Shown: piece by piece, positions 27,301-35,973 of the stretch
Position numbering within the stretch: position 1 is the first letter of the stretch
Layout of the letters: each line of letters starts with the position of its first letter
NCBI RefSeq assembly: GCF_015277815.1
Contig: NZ_CP063813.1
Coordinates: 1,426,001 to 1,490,000 of the forward strand
Direction of reading: 5' to 3'
Length of the DNA stretch: 64,000 bases
From: Microbacterium atlanticum
Lineage (GTDB): Bacteria > Actinomycetota > Actinomycetes > Actinomycetales > Microbacteriaceae
The notes under the pieces: model-generated
Seen by the model: only the letters and a program-made list of their open reading frames with translations
Told to the model about the DNA's origin: nothing
Databases searched by the model: none
Position numbers and translations under genes: made by a program

Positions 27301-30217
27301 CCCCGACGCCCTCGCGGGCGCGGCGGTGGCCGCCGCTGACGGCTCGGCCGTCCTGCTGGTGACTCCCACGGGCATCCCCGCAGCGACGGCAGAGGTGCTC
27401 GGCGAGCTGAACCCGTCTGAGATCGTGATCCTCGGCCAGACGGCTGCGGTCTCGGCCTCGGTCGCGGCGCAGCTGGGTGGTTTCACCACCGGCGACGTGA
27501 TCCGGCTCGGCGGGGCTGACCGGTACGCGACGGCGATCGACATCACGCAGCACTTCTTCCCCACGGGGGCGGACGCGCTGTACCTGGCGACCGGAGCGAA
27601 CTTCCCGGATGCTCTCGCGAGCACCCCGGGTGCCGGCATCAACGGCTCGCCGCTGCTGCTCGTTCCTCCGACAGGGCTGACGCCGGAGCTGATCGCCGAG
27701 ATCCAGCGGATCTCGCCGCAGCAGATCCGGATCCTTGGCGGCACCGCAGTGGTGAGCGAGGAGGTCGAGCTCGCGCTCGCCGAGTTCGCTCCCGAGCCGC
27801 TGCAGGCCCCCGAGGACCGTCTGGAGTTCATGAACAGCACGGGCGCCTGGGCTGGAGTCGAGACGGGTCTGAACAACGTCGACTTCTGGGTCGGCGGTCT
27901 CGCGGAGCGGCTGAACCCGTTCGGCGGAATGCTCGGATCGACGTTCAACTTCGTGTTCGAGACGCAGCTCGAGAAGCTCCAGTTCGGTGACCGGTTCTAC
28001 TACCTGTTCCGCAACCAGGGCGAGCAGCTGTTCGCCGCACTCGAAGGCAACACGTTCTCCGACATCATTCAGCGGAACACGGATGCCTCCAACCTTCCGG
28101 CAGACATCTTCGCGCTGCACGACCCCATCCTCGACGTCGATGACTTCGCAGGTGGAGGCGCGCTGCCCGCGGGTCTGATCCAGGAGCCGGACGGCACGTA
28201 CCGCTGGAGCGGTGACGAGCACGTCGAACTCCACGGATCCGACGCCAACGACCGGATGCGGGGAGACGAGGGTGACGACGCCATCTGGGGTTACGCCGGC
28301 AACGACCGCATCGAGGGCGGGTCGGGCAACGACGCGCTCGTCGGCGGCACGGGCGACGACATCATCACCGACTCGTTCGGCGATGACAACCTCAAGGGCA
28401 AGCAGGGCAATGACGTCATGCACAACGGCCCCGGCGACGACCTGTCGATCGGTGGTCTGGGTGACGACTTCATGATCAACGGCGGTGGTGACGCGACCAC
28501 GCTCTTCGCAGGGCTGGGCGACGACGTCACCCTCGGCACCTCCGGCCGCACGACGGTCTTCGGTGGCGAGCACAACGACTGGGTCGAAGGATCCAGCCAC
28601 GCCGACCTGCTGCAGGGCGACAACGCCGACCAGGCGCAGAACGACACCCTGGGTGGCAACGACGTCGTGATCGGTCGCTTCGGCAACGACGACATCGAGG
28701 GCGAGGGCGGTGACGACATCATTGTCGGAACCTCCGTCGGCACCGATCGTCACCTCGGAAACCTGGGCTTCGACTGGCTGACCTACTGGGGCACGCCGGA
28801 TGGAGTGGTCTCCGACTGGGCATTCAACCGGGTGTTCGAGACGCAGAACCAGCTGGCTTCGCGCTTCGATCTCCTCGAGGCCCTGTCGGGCGGCGTCGGG
28901 AACGACACGCTCCGCGGTCCGCTCGTGGAACCGGACGACTTCACCACGCTGAGCGAGGCGCCCCTCAACAAGGCGACCGAAGCGTCGCTCGACCTGGTGG
29001 ACGGCTTCGAGGCCATGCTGCGGCCGACGGCGACGCACCCCGTGACCGGTGACGAGATCGCCCTCGGCGACTTCGCCCTCCCGATCCTGCGGGACGCGCC
29101 GGAGATCGACGCGGACGGCGTGCACAAGGTGATGATCGCCGGACCCGGCAGTGACACCGTCGAAGGACGGGGTGGCAACGACTACCTCGACGGCGACGCG
29201 GTCCTGCGGGTGCAGCTGCAGGCGACGCTCAACGACGGCACGGTACTCGTCGTCAACAGCGCGTCGGAGCTGGTGACCCACGCGGTGGAGGGCCGGCTGA
29301 ACCCGGGCAACATCGAGATCATCCGCGCGATCGACATCGACCGCGCAGATGGGGCGACCGACACGGTGCAGTACGCCGATGTGCGGGCCGCGTACGCGAT
29401 CTCGGAGATCGGGTTCGAGGGCTCCGGCTACTGGTCGGTCGCTCACACCGCGGTCCAGGAGGCCGAGGAGAGCGACGGCACCGACACCATCGTCGGGTTC
29501 GAGCGCATGCAGTTCGCGGACGGCTGCGCCGAGCTGATCGAGGGCGAGTGGGTGTCCTGCGAGCCGTCGGCCTTCGTGCAGATGGCGCCGATGGACCCGG
29601 TGGAGGGCGAGCCCGTCACCGCGACCCTGTGGGCGGATGAGGCGTTCACCGTCGACTTCGATGAGTCGGCTGTGACCAACCTCCTCTACACCTGGTGGGC
29701 CGGCGAGGGCGACACCCCCGCCACGGTGGGCGAGTGGGAGGTGCTCGCCACCACGACGAGCCCGACCTACGTGCCCACTCAGGCGGCTGTCGGCCAGTTC
29801 CTCCGCGTGACGGTCGGCTACACCGACCCGGCGGACGGGCTGTTCCGGGCGGCACGGTCGGCGGTCTCGACGACGCCGGTGGCGGATGTGCAGCAGAACG
29901 GCACGCTCACCATGCAGTCGGTGGCTCCGTTCACCGTCGGCACGCCGATCATCCCCGGCGTCCCGAGCGACCCGGACGGGCTGTTCGAGGAAGGCGCGCT
30001 CACCTACCAGTGGGCGTGGACGACCGACGACCCGGCATCGCCCACCGCGGTGTGGACCGACATTCCGGCTGACGCCGGCGGGACGGCGAGCGCGTACGCG
30101 CCGACGGCCGCTGACGTCGGACGGACGATCCGGGTGACCATCGGCTACGTCGACGGCGCCGAGACCGCGCAGACCGTGTCTGCGTACACCTCGGTACCGA
30201 TCTCGGCAGCGCCGTGA
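24368..30217 (+). CDS. giant secreted haem peroxidase with inserted cell-wall-binding repeats and RTX repeats
   Basis: 1949 residues from GTG 24368, with AGGAGG at 24354-24359. Residues 1-47 are a signal peptide (hydrophobic 20-43, then TARA). Residues about 60-835 are animal-type haem peroxidase: distal H247 in FGQFFDHGLDL, HAEHNRMV, proximal H653 in HVVYRFGHSMM, and LNLLRGRDAGVPSLQ. Residues about 838-1140 are three cell-wall-binding type 2 repeats (FAGPDRFQTA, ISGADRFETA, LGGADRYATA). The peroxidase C-terminus then resumes at about 1148-1265 (GLNNVDFWVGGLAERLNPFG; GSTFNFVFETQLEKLQFGDR). Residues about 1280-1465 hold Gly/Asp-rich RTX-like calcium-binding repeats. Two similar Ig-like domains end the protein. 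A -10-like TAGGCT at 24179-24184 would give a long leader. It should be wall-attached or secreted and peroxide-using; the substrate is unknown. Confidence 0.9.
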   Translation: MDARTSTRTRIEPGLSAATLQIAAAVTAIMALVVTLLLAPPPPTARAITDEDPSFVLTQNDLEFILRQIQISEAHAADELNPSNYELYCPAQGTAAQNCVPDIMRPAGVRTVDGSYNNLVAGRGGYGSSDNAFPRLLPELWRQAEPEALDLGFDANTPEQMAACGGTGNTCYSQTDGNVYDSHPREISNLIVDQTTNNPAIVNQVEAGTAIPVPGTDRVTTPNTAPDEELSAPFNTFMGFFGQFFDHGLDLVDKGGNGTMIIPLAADDPLYCLPTGVRAQDETITCNPDANFITLSRADRLEDEAGNPTNQHANLTSPFIDQNQTYASHPAHQVYLRQYELVEGVPQPTGRLIEGVNGGMSTWADVKAQTNEILGLNLTDADLLDVPQIAVDPYGNFVRGANGFPMFLLVNEAGETQWLEGQPGGVTIPAGWSKVGTGHAFLDDIAHGSTPVVGENGELLPRFDENGEPILDENGEPVLTGYDNATLDAHFMAGDGRVNENIGLTAVHAVFHAEHNRMVGQILDVLNGARPELEAQDSDERGGIAEFAAAFRGENHSYASDRPEDQLPGYVPADNPAAAPVAGQADDWTFQERLFQAAKFATEMQYQHLVFEEFGRKIAPTIDAVVFNENSYNADINAAITAEFAHVVYRFGHSMMTEEIGREPLLEGDSGAIAPDGAGDVPLLTGFLNPDEFDHNGQLSPEEAAGTLINGMTSRIGSQIDEHIVDVLRNNLLGLPLDLASLNLLRGRDAGVPSLQTARQTFFQATGDDDLRPYTSWNDFGLNTKNGNNFGRAGERASLVNFVAAYGTHETITNATTLEEKRAAAALLVNGAPLGEEFVIRFAGPDRFQTARVIAERHFQPGVPVAYIAPGYNFPDALAGGALAAATGGPILLAGPTDTGELPLATVLALAHLEPQRIVVLGGPAAVGPNTVAALNDVSATDAPVERISGADRFETAAEIARQLEPGGRVFIANGLNFPDALAGAAVAAADGSAVLLVTPTGIPAATAEVLGELNPSEIVILGQTAAVSASVAAQLGGFTTGDVIRLGGADRYATAIDITQHFFPTGADALYLATGANFPDALASTPGAGINGSPLLLVPPTGLTPELIAEIQRISPQQIRILGGTAVVSEEVELALAEFAPEPLQAPEDRLEFMNSTGAWAGVETGLNNVDFWVGGLAERLNPFGGMLGSTFNFVFETQLEKLQFGDRFYYLFRNQGEQLFAALEGNTFSDIIQRNTDASNLPADIFALHDPILDVDDFAGGGALPAGLIQEPDGTYRWSGDEHVELHGSDANDRMRGDEGDDAIWGYAGNDRIEGGSGNDALVGGTGDDIITDSFGDDNLKGKQGNDVMHNGPGDDLSIGGLGDDFMINGGGDATTLFAGLGDDVTLGTSGRTTVFGGEHNDWVEGSSHADLLQGDNADQAQNDTLGGNDVVIGRFGNDDIEGEGGDDIIVGTSVGTDRHLGNLGFDWLTYWGTPDGVVSDWAFNRVFETQNQLASRFDLLEALSGGVGNDTLRGPLVEPDDFTTLSEAPLNKATEASLDLVDGFEAMLRPTATHPVTGDEIALGDFALPILRDAPEIDADGVHKVMIAGPGSDTVEGRGGNDYLDGDAVLRVQLQATLNDGTVLVVNSASELVTHAVEGRLNPGNIEIIRAIDIDRADGATDTVQYADVRAAYAISEIGFEGSGYWSVAHTAVQEAEESDGTDTIVGFERMQFADGCAELIEGEWVSCEPSAFVQMAPMDPVEGEPVTATLWADEAFTVDFDESAVTNLLYTWWAGEGDTPATVGEWEVLATTTSPTYVPTQAAVGQFLRVTVGYTDPADGLFRAARSAVSTTPVADVQQNGTLTMQSVAPFTVGTPIIPGVPSDPDGLFEEGALTYQWAWTTDDPASPTAVWTDIPADAGGTASAYAPTAADVGRTIRVTIGYVDGAETAQTVSAYTSVPISAAP

Positions 30218-30220
30218 CGA

Positions 30221-30265
30221 AAGGGGTCCCGGCCGATACGCTCCCCGTGTCGGCCGGGACCCCTT
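30221..30265 (+). terminator. strong terminator hairpin after the peroxidase gene
   Basis: About 20 bp of nearly perfect stem starting AAGGGGTCCCGGCCGA, with one G-T pair and a 5-base loop (CTCCC), directly after the stop codon. There is no T-tract, as is usual in this GC-rich group. Confidence 0.85.
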
Positions 30266-30488
30266 CGTCCCCTCGGTCCGGAGCACACCGGACCAGCCGG
30301 CTTCGGCCGGTGTCGCCGTCCCGGCGATCAAAGCTCGCGTGGTCCCTCACCGGCGGTCTCATACCCGCCCGGACGTGACCCCAACCGGCCGACGGCAGAG
30401 ATCGTCTGCGGGTTCGAGCGACCGGCTCCGTTGCGCAAGCGGATGCCGGGGGCGCCTCGCCGCAGCCCGTGGGCTCGCCGGGAACGGC
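30266..30488. other. intergenic between convergent genes
   Basis: Convergent intergenic DNA lying between two terminators. No gene, promoter or repeat could be supported. Confidence 0.5.
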
Positions 30489-30520
30489 CGAAGGGCCGGT
30501 TCGAGAGAACCGGCCCTTCG
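30489..30520 (-). terminator. terminator hairpin for the lipoprotein gene
   Basis: 14-bp perfect stem (CGAAGGGCCGGTTC and complement) with a GAGA tetraloop, 26 bases beyond the minus-strand lipoprotein stop codon. Confidence 0.8.
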
Positions 30521-30546
30521 CGCTGCCTTCGAGCCCGGGACGAGCG

Positions 30547-31128
30547 TCAGCCCCGCGGCCACTCGATGAGCAGCAGGCCCTGCTTGGTGTCCGCGACGGT
30601 GACCTGGCCGTCCGCGAACCGGTAGGTGATGCCGTACCCGTTCTCATCGGGGGCGATGACGGTGCTCGGGCTCTCGGTGACGTACACGGCCGATGCATCC
30701 TCCTCGCGGATCCATCCCTGCGACACGAGCTCGGTCTGCGCAGCGGAGGCGGCCTCCTCGTCGAGGGGCGCCCAGCCGAAGGTCTGTCCGTGGTCGCCGG
30801 CGGGGCCGCTGAAATCCGCCCACATGCACTGGATCCCGCCCTCGATCTGGGTGCTGCCGATGTACAGCGGCTTCTCCTCTGCGCTCCAGCCGATGCTCTC
30901 GAAGTCGGCCACCACGGTCTCCCCGATCAGCGTCTCGCACGTCGGAATCTCGTTCGACGCCGGTTCGGGCTCTGGCGTGGGGGACGGGTCCGGGGCGACG
31001 GTGGTCGGTGTCGCCGCGTCGCCGGTCTCTTCGGGGGTCGCTTCCTCGGGCGCGCCGGAGCAGGCGGTGAGGACCGTCGCGGTGAGGACGAGCGCGGCGG
31101 CGGTGCCGAGGATCCGGGGCGCAGGCAT
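30547..31128 (-). CDS. lipoprotein of unknown function
   Basis: 193 residues. The signal peptide ends at a lipobox (TVLTAC, Cys about residue 23). A Pro/Glu/Thr-rich linker of about 35 residues leads to a globular domain with two cysteines (PTCETLIG and GGIQCMWADF) that could form a disulfide. The domain ends with YGITYRFADGQVTVADTKQG. No family was recognised. A GGAGA ribosome site precedes the ATG. It lies 37 bp after hisN on the same strand and may be cotranscribed with it. Confidence 0.78.
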   Translation of the reverse strand: MPAPRILGTAAALVLTATVLTACSGAPEEATPEETGDAATPTTVAPDPSPTPEPEPASNEIPTCETLIGETVVADFESIGWSAEEKPLYIGSTQIEGGIQCMWADFSGPAGDHGQTFGWAPLDEEAASAAQTELVSQGWIREEDASAVYVTESPSTVIAPDENGYGITYRFADGQVTVADTKQGLLLIEWPRG

Positions 31129-31165
31129 GGCGTATCTCCGTGGGGAAGGGAGGGGCGGACGGGCG

Positions 31166-31993
31166 TCAGGCGGAATGGAGCAGATTGAGGAAGGCGGAAT
31201 GCAGCACGCGATTGGTCGCCAGCGCGGAGCGATCCGACACGGAGTCGTCGCCGTCGAACGACGTGAACCTGCCGCCGGCCTCGGTGACGATGGGCACGAG
31301 CGCGGCGATGTCGTACTCCCGCACGCCGAACTCCGCCACGAGCTCCAGCCGTCCCTCGGCGAGCAGCATGTACGGCCAGGTATCCCCGTACCCGCGGTCC
31401 CGCCACACCGACGACGTGAGGCGCTCGAGGGCGTCGAGCTTGCCGGCATCCCGCCACTGCCCGATGCTCTGGAAGCTCACGCTGGAATCGGCGATCGAGT
31501 CGACCCGCGACACCGACAGGCGCCGGCTCTCGCCGGTGGGGCTGTTCGTCCAGGCGCCGAGACCCGCAGCCGCCCACCATCGGCGGCCGATGGCCGGCTG
31601 GCTCGCCACGCCCACCCGCGGCACGCCGTCGATGGCGAGCGCGATGAGCGTCGTCCACATCGGAATGCCCTTGAGGTAGTTGGCGGTGCCGTCGATGGGG
31701 TCGATGATCCACTGGCGGGCCGACTCGCCGCTGGTGCCGAACTCCTCGCCGAACACGGCGTCGCGAGGCCGTTCCTGCTCGAGGATCGCGCGGATGGCGC
31801 GCTCGGTCGCGAGATCGGCCTCGGTCACGTGCGTGGCATCCGCCTTCACCCGCACCTCCAGGTCGGCCGCGTCGAAGCGGGACATGGATGCGGCGTCGGC
31901 GGCGTCTGCGAGGCGCAGCGCGAGGTCGAGATCCTCGGACAGATCCCCCTCGAACGGCGTGTCGAACGTCGATGGCGAGAGGGGGGAGGTCAC
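31166..31993 (-). CDS. hisN: histidinol-phosphatase, inositol-monophosphatase family
   Basis: 275 residues. The metal-dependent phosphatase core is intact: E83/E84 in FGEEFG, D98 and D101 in WIIDPIDGTANYLKGIPMWTTLIAL, and a C-terminal REYDIAALVPIVTEAGG. Actinobacteria use this family for the penultimate dephosphorylation of histidine synthesis, and the WATLIAL-like stretch fits HisN better than SuhB. It starts with GTG 31993. TATCCT ends 7 bases ahead with no ribosome site, suggesting a leaderless transcript. Without other his genes nearby, a general inositol-phosphatase role cannot be excluded. Confidence 0.82.
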   Translation of the reverse strand: MTSPLSPSTFDTPFEGDLSEDLDLALRLADAADAASMSRFDAADLEVRVKADATHVTEADLATERAIRAILEQERPRDAVFGEEFGTSGESARQWIIDPIDGTANYLKGIPMWTTLIALAIDGVPRVGVASQPAIGRRWWAAAGLGAWTNSPTGESRRLSVSRVDSIADSSVSFQSIGQWRDAGKLDALERLTSSVWRDRGYGDTWPYMLLAEGRLELVAEFGVREYDIAALVPIVTEAGGRFTSFDGDDSVSDRSALATNRVLHSAFLNLLHSA

Positions 31994-32000
31994 CCGACCA

Positions 32001-32006
32001 AGGATA
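32001..32006 (-). promoter_or_regulatory. -10 hexamer for hisN, leaderless start
   Basis: TATCCT on the minus strand ends 7 bases before the GTG start codon at 31993. Confidence 0.55.
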
Positions 32007-32087
32007 CCCGGGGCGGTCCGCGCTCGATTTCACGTTGTGTGATCGTGATGGTAACGTTGATCCTCGGTTCGCCGCGTCGCGAGCCGA

Positions 32088-32160
32088 GCACCTCTAGCTC
32101 AATCGGCAGAGCAACTGACTCTTAATCAGTGGGTTCTGGGTTCGAGTCCCAGGGGGTGCA
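32088..32160 (+). tRNA. tRNA-Lys (anticodon CTT)
   Basis: 73 nucleotides fold as a standard cloverleaf. The acceptor GCACCTC pairs with GGGGTGC (one G-T). The D arm contains AGCTCAATCGGCAGAGC. The anticodon stem ACTGA/TCAGT holds the loop CTCTTAA with anticodon CTT. The T arm has GGTTCGAGTCC. The discriminator base is A and no CCA is encoded. A TAACGT hexamer at 32052-32057 is a possible -10. Confidence 0.96.
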
Positions 32161-32169
32161 CACACGTCA

Positions 32170-32197
32170 GAAGGGCGGTCCGAAAGGGCCGCCCTTC
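32170..32197 (+). terminator. terminator after tRNA-Lys
   Basis: 12-bp stem (GAAGGGCGGTCC with its complement, one G-T pair) and a GAAA tetraloop, 9 bases after the tRNA. Confidence 0.85.
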
Positions 32198-32240
32198 GTC
32201 GTCCCCGCAGGTCCCGATTCGGTAACGACGCCGCCTCGAC

Positions 32241-32270
32241 TTGACCCGGACACGGAGCGATGCCTAGATT
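32241..32270 (+). promoter_or_regulatory. sigma-70-type promoter for the ABC transporter operon
   Basis: TTGACC (32241-32246), an 18-bp spacer, and TAGATT (32265-32270). The predicted start leaves a leader of roughly 77 bases before the binding-protein gene. This is one of the clearest two-box promoters in the window. Confidence 0.65.
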
Positions 32271-32353
32271 GCAAGAACCTGAATCGGGTCTCAGGTCGGG
32301 TTTTCGCTCCCGACCTCAGGGACCAACACCTTCCAATGGGGAAAGGCACGCAC

Positions 32354-33556
32354 ATGCGGGTTACGAAGAAGTTGCTCCTGGGCTCTGTGGTCGCCACAGC
32401 TGCGATGGCCCTCGCGGCGTGCGCGCCGCCCGCCGGCGCGCCGTCTGGCGAGGCGACCGACGGCGGGGGCCCGGCCGAGGTCACCGTCGGCATCGTCACG
32501 AGCGAGTCGGGTCCGCTCGCCGGCTACGGCAAGCAGTACCTCGACGCGTTCGAGGCCGGCCTCGACTACGCCACCGACGGCACCGGCCAGATCGACGGCA
32601 CGACCATCACCATCGAGAACCGCGACGACGCAGGCGACCCGGACAAGGCCGTCACCGCCGTCAAAGAGCTGATCGGCGAGGGCGTGAACATCATTGCCGG
32701 CACCGCGTCGTCGGGGGTCGCCCTCGCGGTCGCCGAGCAGGCGGCCCAGAACAAGGTGCTCTACATCTCCGGGCCGGCCGCGGCCGACGCGATCACCGGC
32801 ATCAACGAGTACACCTTCCGATCCGGCCGTCAGAGCGCGCAGGACGTCGCCACCGCCGGAACGTTCCTCGACGACATCGAGGGCAAGACGGTGGCGGTCT
32901 TCGCGCAGGACAACGCATTCGGGCAGGGCAACGTGGCCGCCGTCCAGGCCATCCTCGGCGCCAAAGGGGCGACGGTCACTCCGGTCCTGGTCGCCGAAGA
33001 CGTGACCGAGTTCACGCCGTTCGCGCAGCAGGTGCTCGCCGGAGCTCCCGACCTCGTCTTCGTGGCGTGGGCGGGTGCGACCTCAGGCGCGATGTGGCAG
33101 GCGATGAGCCAGCAGGGGGTGCTCGACGAGATCCCCGTCGTCACCGGACTCGGCGACGCTGCGACGTTCGGTGCGTACGGGGAGGCATCCGAGAAGATCA
33201 ACTTCCTCAATCACTACTTCCCGGGCGGACCCGACAACGACGTGAACGCTGCGATGGTCGAGGCGATCGAGGCGGCCGGCGGCACCCCCGACCTCTTCAG
33301 CCCCGACGGCTTCAACGCGGCGATCATGATCGTCCACGCGATCCAGGAAGGCAAGGGCGACGTCGACGCGATGGTGTCGGCACTGGAGGGCTTCGAGTTC
33401 GACGGACCCAAGGGCGCGATGACGGTGCGCGAAAGCGACCACGCCCTCATCCAGGAGATGTACCAGGTGAAGCTCATCGCCGACGGCGGCAGCTTCGTGC
33501 CCGAGCTCATCGACACGGTCGCCGCCGACGAGGTCGCCCCGGCCGAAGCCGAGTGA
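32354..33556 (+). CDS. branched-chain-amino-acid-type ABC transporter substrate-binding lipoprotein
   Basis: 400 residues. The signal peptide ends in a lipobox (MALAAC, Cys about residue 22). The mature protein is a type I periplasmic-binding fold: VTVGIVTSESGPLAGYGKQYLDAFEAGLDYA, then IIAGTASSGVALAVAEQAAQ and GKTVAVFAQDNAFGQG. It captures the ligand for the transporter encoded by the next four genes. The family binds branched amino acids, amides, urea and aromatic or short organic acids, so the name does not fix the substrate. The neighbouring 3-hydroxybutyrate and CoA-transferase genes suggest a short hydroxy- or keto-acid. A GGGGAAAGG ribosome site supports ATG 32354. Confidence 0.9.
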   Translation: MRVTKKLLLGSVVATAAMALAACAPPAGAPSGEATDGGGPAEVTVGIVTSESGPLAGYGKQYLDAFEAGLDYATDGTGQIDGTTITIENRDDAGDPDKAVTAVKELIGEGVNIIAGTASSGVALAVAEQAAQNKVLYISGPAAADAITGINEYTFRSGRQSAQDVATAGTFLDDIEGKTVAVFAQDNAFGQGNVAAVQAILGAKGATVTPVLVAEDVTEFTPFAQQVLAGAPDLVFVAWAGATSGAMWQAMSQQGVLDEIPVVTGLGDAATFGAYGEASEKINFLNHYFPGGPDNDVNAAMVEAIEAAGGTPDLFSPDGFNAAIMIVHAIQEGKGDVDAMVSALEGFEFDGPKGAMTVRESDHALIQEMYQVKLIADGGSFVPELIDTVAADEVAPAEAE

Positions 33557-33575
33557 CCCGGAGCATCAAGCGACG

Positions 33576-34387
<812 letters not shown>

Positions 34388-34391
<4 letters not shown>

Positions 34392-35101
34392 GCGCGGAGC
34401 CCATCCTCACCGTCCGGAACCTGCGCGGCACGATCGCGGGTCAGCAGGTCGTCGAAGACGTGTCGTTCGACGTGCCTGCGACCGGCATCACCGCGGTCCT
34501 CGGCCGCAACGGCGTCGGCAAGACGTCGACCCTCCGCGGGATCCTCGGCCTCATCACCCGCCGCGGCGAGGTGCGCCTCGCGGGTGAGCGCATCGACGGC
34601 CTGCCGACGCACCGCATCGTCCGGCGGGGCGTGGGCTACGTGCCGGAGGACCGCGAGGTCTTCGCCAAGCTGACCGTCGCCGAGAACCTCGCGCTCGCGG
34701 AGCGGCAGCGCCATCCGCGGCACGAGTTCGTCGCCGGGCTCTTCCCCGATCTGGTCGCGCGCCGCGACCAGCAGGCAGGGACGCTTTCGGGCGGCCAGCA
34801 GCAGATGGTCTCCGTCGCACGGGCGCTTCTCAACGACAACCGGCTGCTGCTGGTCGACGAACCGACGAAGGGCCTCGCGCCGAAGATCGTGACGGAGGTG
34901 GCCGACGCGCTGGAGGAGGCGTCCAGAACCGTGCCGATCCTGCTGGTCGAGCAGAACCTCGACGTGGTGCGCCGCCTCGCCGAGGACGCCGTCGTCATCG
35001 CGGGCGGACGCGTCGCGCATGTCGGCAAGGCACGGGAGATCCTCGACGACGACGACCTGACCCGCCGCCTGCTGGGCGTGCACGTGGAGAACGTCCTATG
35101 A
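34388..35101 (+). CDS. ABC transporter ATP-binding protein, LivF type
   Basis: 237 residues. Walker A is GRNGVGKT at 39-46, the signature is LSGGQQQM in QAGTLSGGQQQMVSVARALL, Walker B is LLLVDEPTKGLAP, and the switch region is LLVEQNLDVVRRLAEDAVVIAGG. The short size and the YVPEDREVFAKLTVAENL stretch are LivF features. It overlaps both neighbours by four bases, so the five transporter genes are tightly coupled. Confidence 0.92.
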
Positions 35102-35973
35102 GCACCCTCGTCCTGACACTGATCACCGGGATCGGCCTCGGCGCCCTCTACTTCCTGGTCGCGAGCGGACTCAGCCTGATCTACGGGCTGATGCACGTGC
35201 TGAACTTCGCGCACGGGGCCTTCCTCACGCTGAGCGCCTTCATGGGCTTCATGGTGGCCCAGGCGCTCGGCACCGACTCGTGGGGGTCGTTCCTGCTGTC
35301 CGTGCTCGTCGGCGCCGCGGTCGGTGCGGTGTTCGCCACGCTCACGGAGCTCGTCCTCATCCGCCCGCTGTACGAGCGCCACATCGAGCAGGTGCTCGTG
35401 ACGGTCGGCCTCTCCTTCGCCGCCGTGGCGCTGTTCGAGGGCATCTGGGGCACCGATCCCATCCACATCTCGGGGCCGCCCTGGCTCAAGCAGACCACCG
35501 AGGTGCTCGGCGCCCGCATCCCGAACACCTACTGGGTGCTCATGATCGCCGCCGTGCTCGTTCTCGCCGCGCTGGTGCTCTTCCTGCAGAAGACGCGGTA
35601 CGGCATGATCATCCGCGCGGGGGTGGAGAACCGCTCCATGGTGACGGCGCTCGGCATCGACGTGCGGCGTTCGTTCACACTCGTCTTCGCGATCGGGGGC
35701 GCGGCCGCGGGCATCGGCGGAGTGCTCGCGATGCACTACTCGACGTTCGTGTCGGCCCACCTGGGGCAGACGCTCCTCATCTTCGCTTTCATCGTCACCG
35801 TGGTGGGGGGCCTCGGATCGCTGACCGGCGCGGCCGTGGCATCCGTCCTCGTCGCGGTGCTGCAGCAGTTCGCGAACTTCTACCTCGGCGGGACGGGCGA
35901 CTTCATCGTCGTGATCCTGCTGGCAGTCGTGCTGCTGGTGCGGCCGAGCGGGCTCCTCGGGAGGAAGGCATGA
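35098..35973 (+). CDS. ABC transporter permease, LivH type
   Basis: 291 residues with about eight membrane helices. The opening GLGALYFLVASGLSLIYGLMHVLNFAHGAFLTLSAF is diagnostic for LivH permeases, and VVGGLGSLTGAAVASVLVAVLQQF near the C-terminus matches the end of the family. It works with the LivM-type permease that follows; the start codon of the latter overlaps the stop codon here. Confidence 0.92.
   Translation: MSTLVLTLITGIGLGALYFLVASGLSLIYGLMHVLNFAHGAFLTLSAFMGFMVAQALGTDSWGSFLLSVLVGAAVGAVFATLTELVLIRPLYERHIEQVLVTVGLSFAAVALFEGIWGTDPIHISGPPWLKQTTEVLGARIPNTYWVLMIAAVLVLAALVLFLQKTRYGMIIRAGVENRSMVTALGIDVRRSFTLVFAIGGAAAGIGGVLAMHYSTFVSAHLGQTLLIFAFIVTVVGGLGSLTGAAVASVLVAVLQQFANFYLGGTGDFIVVILLAVVLLVRPSGLLGRKA

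Noticed and set aside
28205..28760. Short repeated DNA units that could suggest a CRISPR or satellite array
   Set aside because: The repetition is at protein level (Gly/Asp nonapeptides); the DNA units vary in sequence and spacing and remain in frame within the peroxidase gene.
24413..30331. 1972-residue open frame on the minus strand opposite the peroxidase gene
   Set aside because: Its residues are dominated by Arg, Val, Gly and His as expected for an antisense frame of a GC3-rich gene. It has no domain, signal peptide or ribosome site, while the plus strand encodes a clear multidomain protein.
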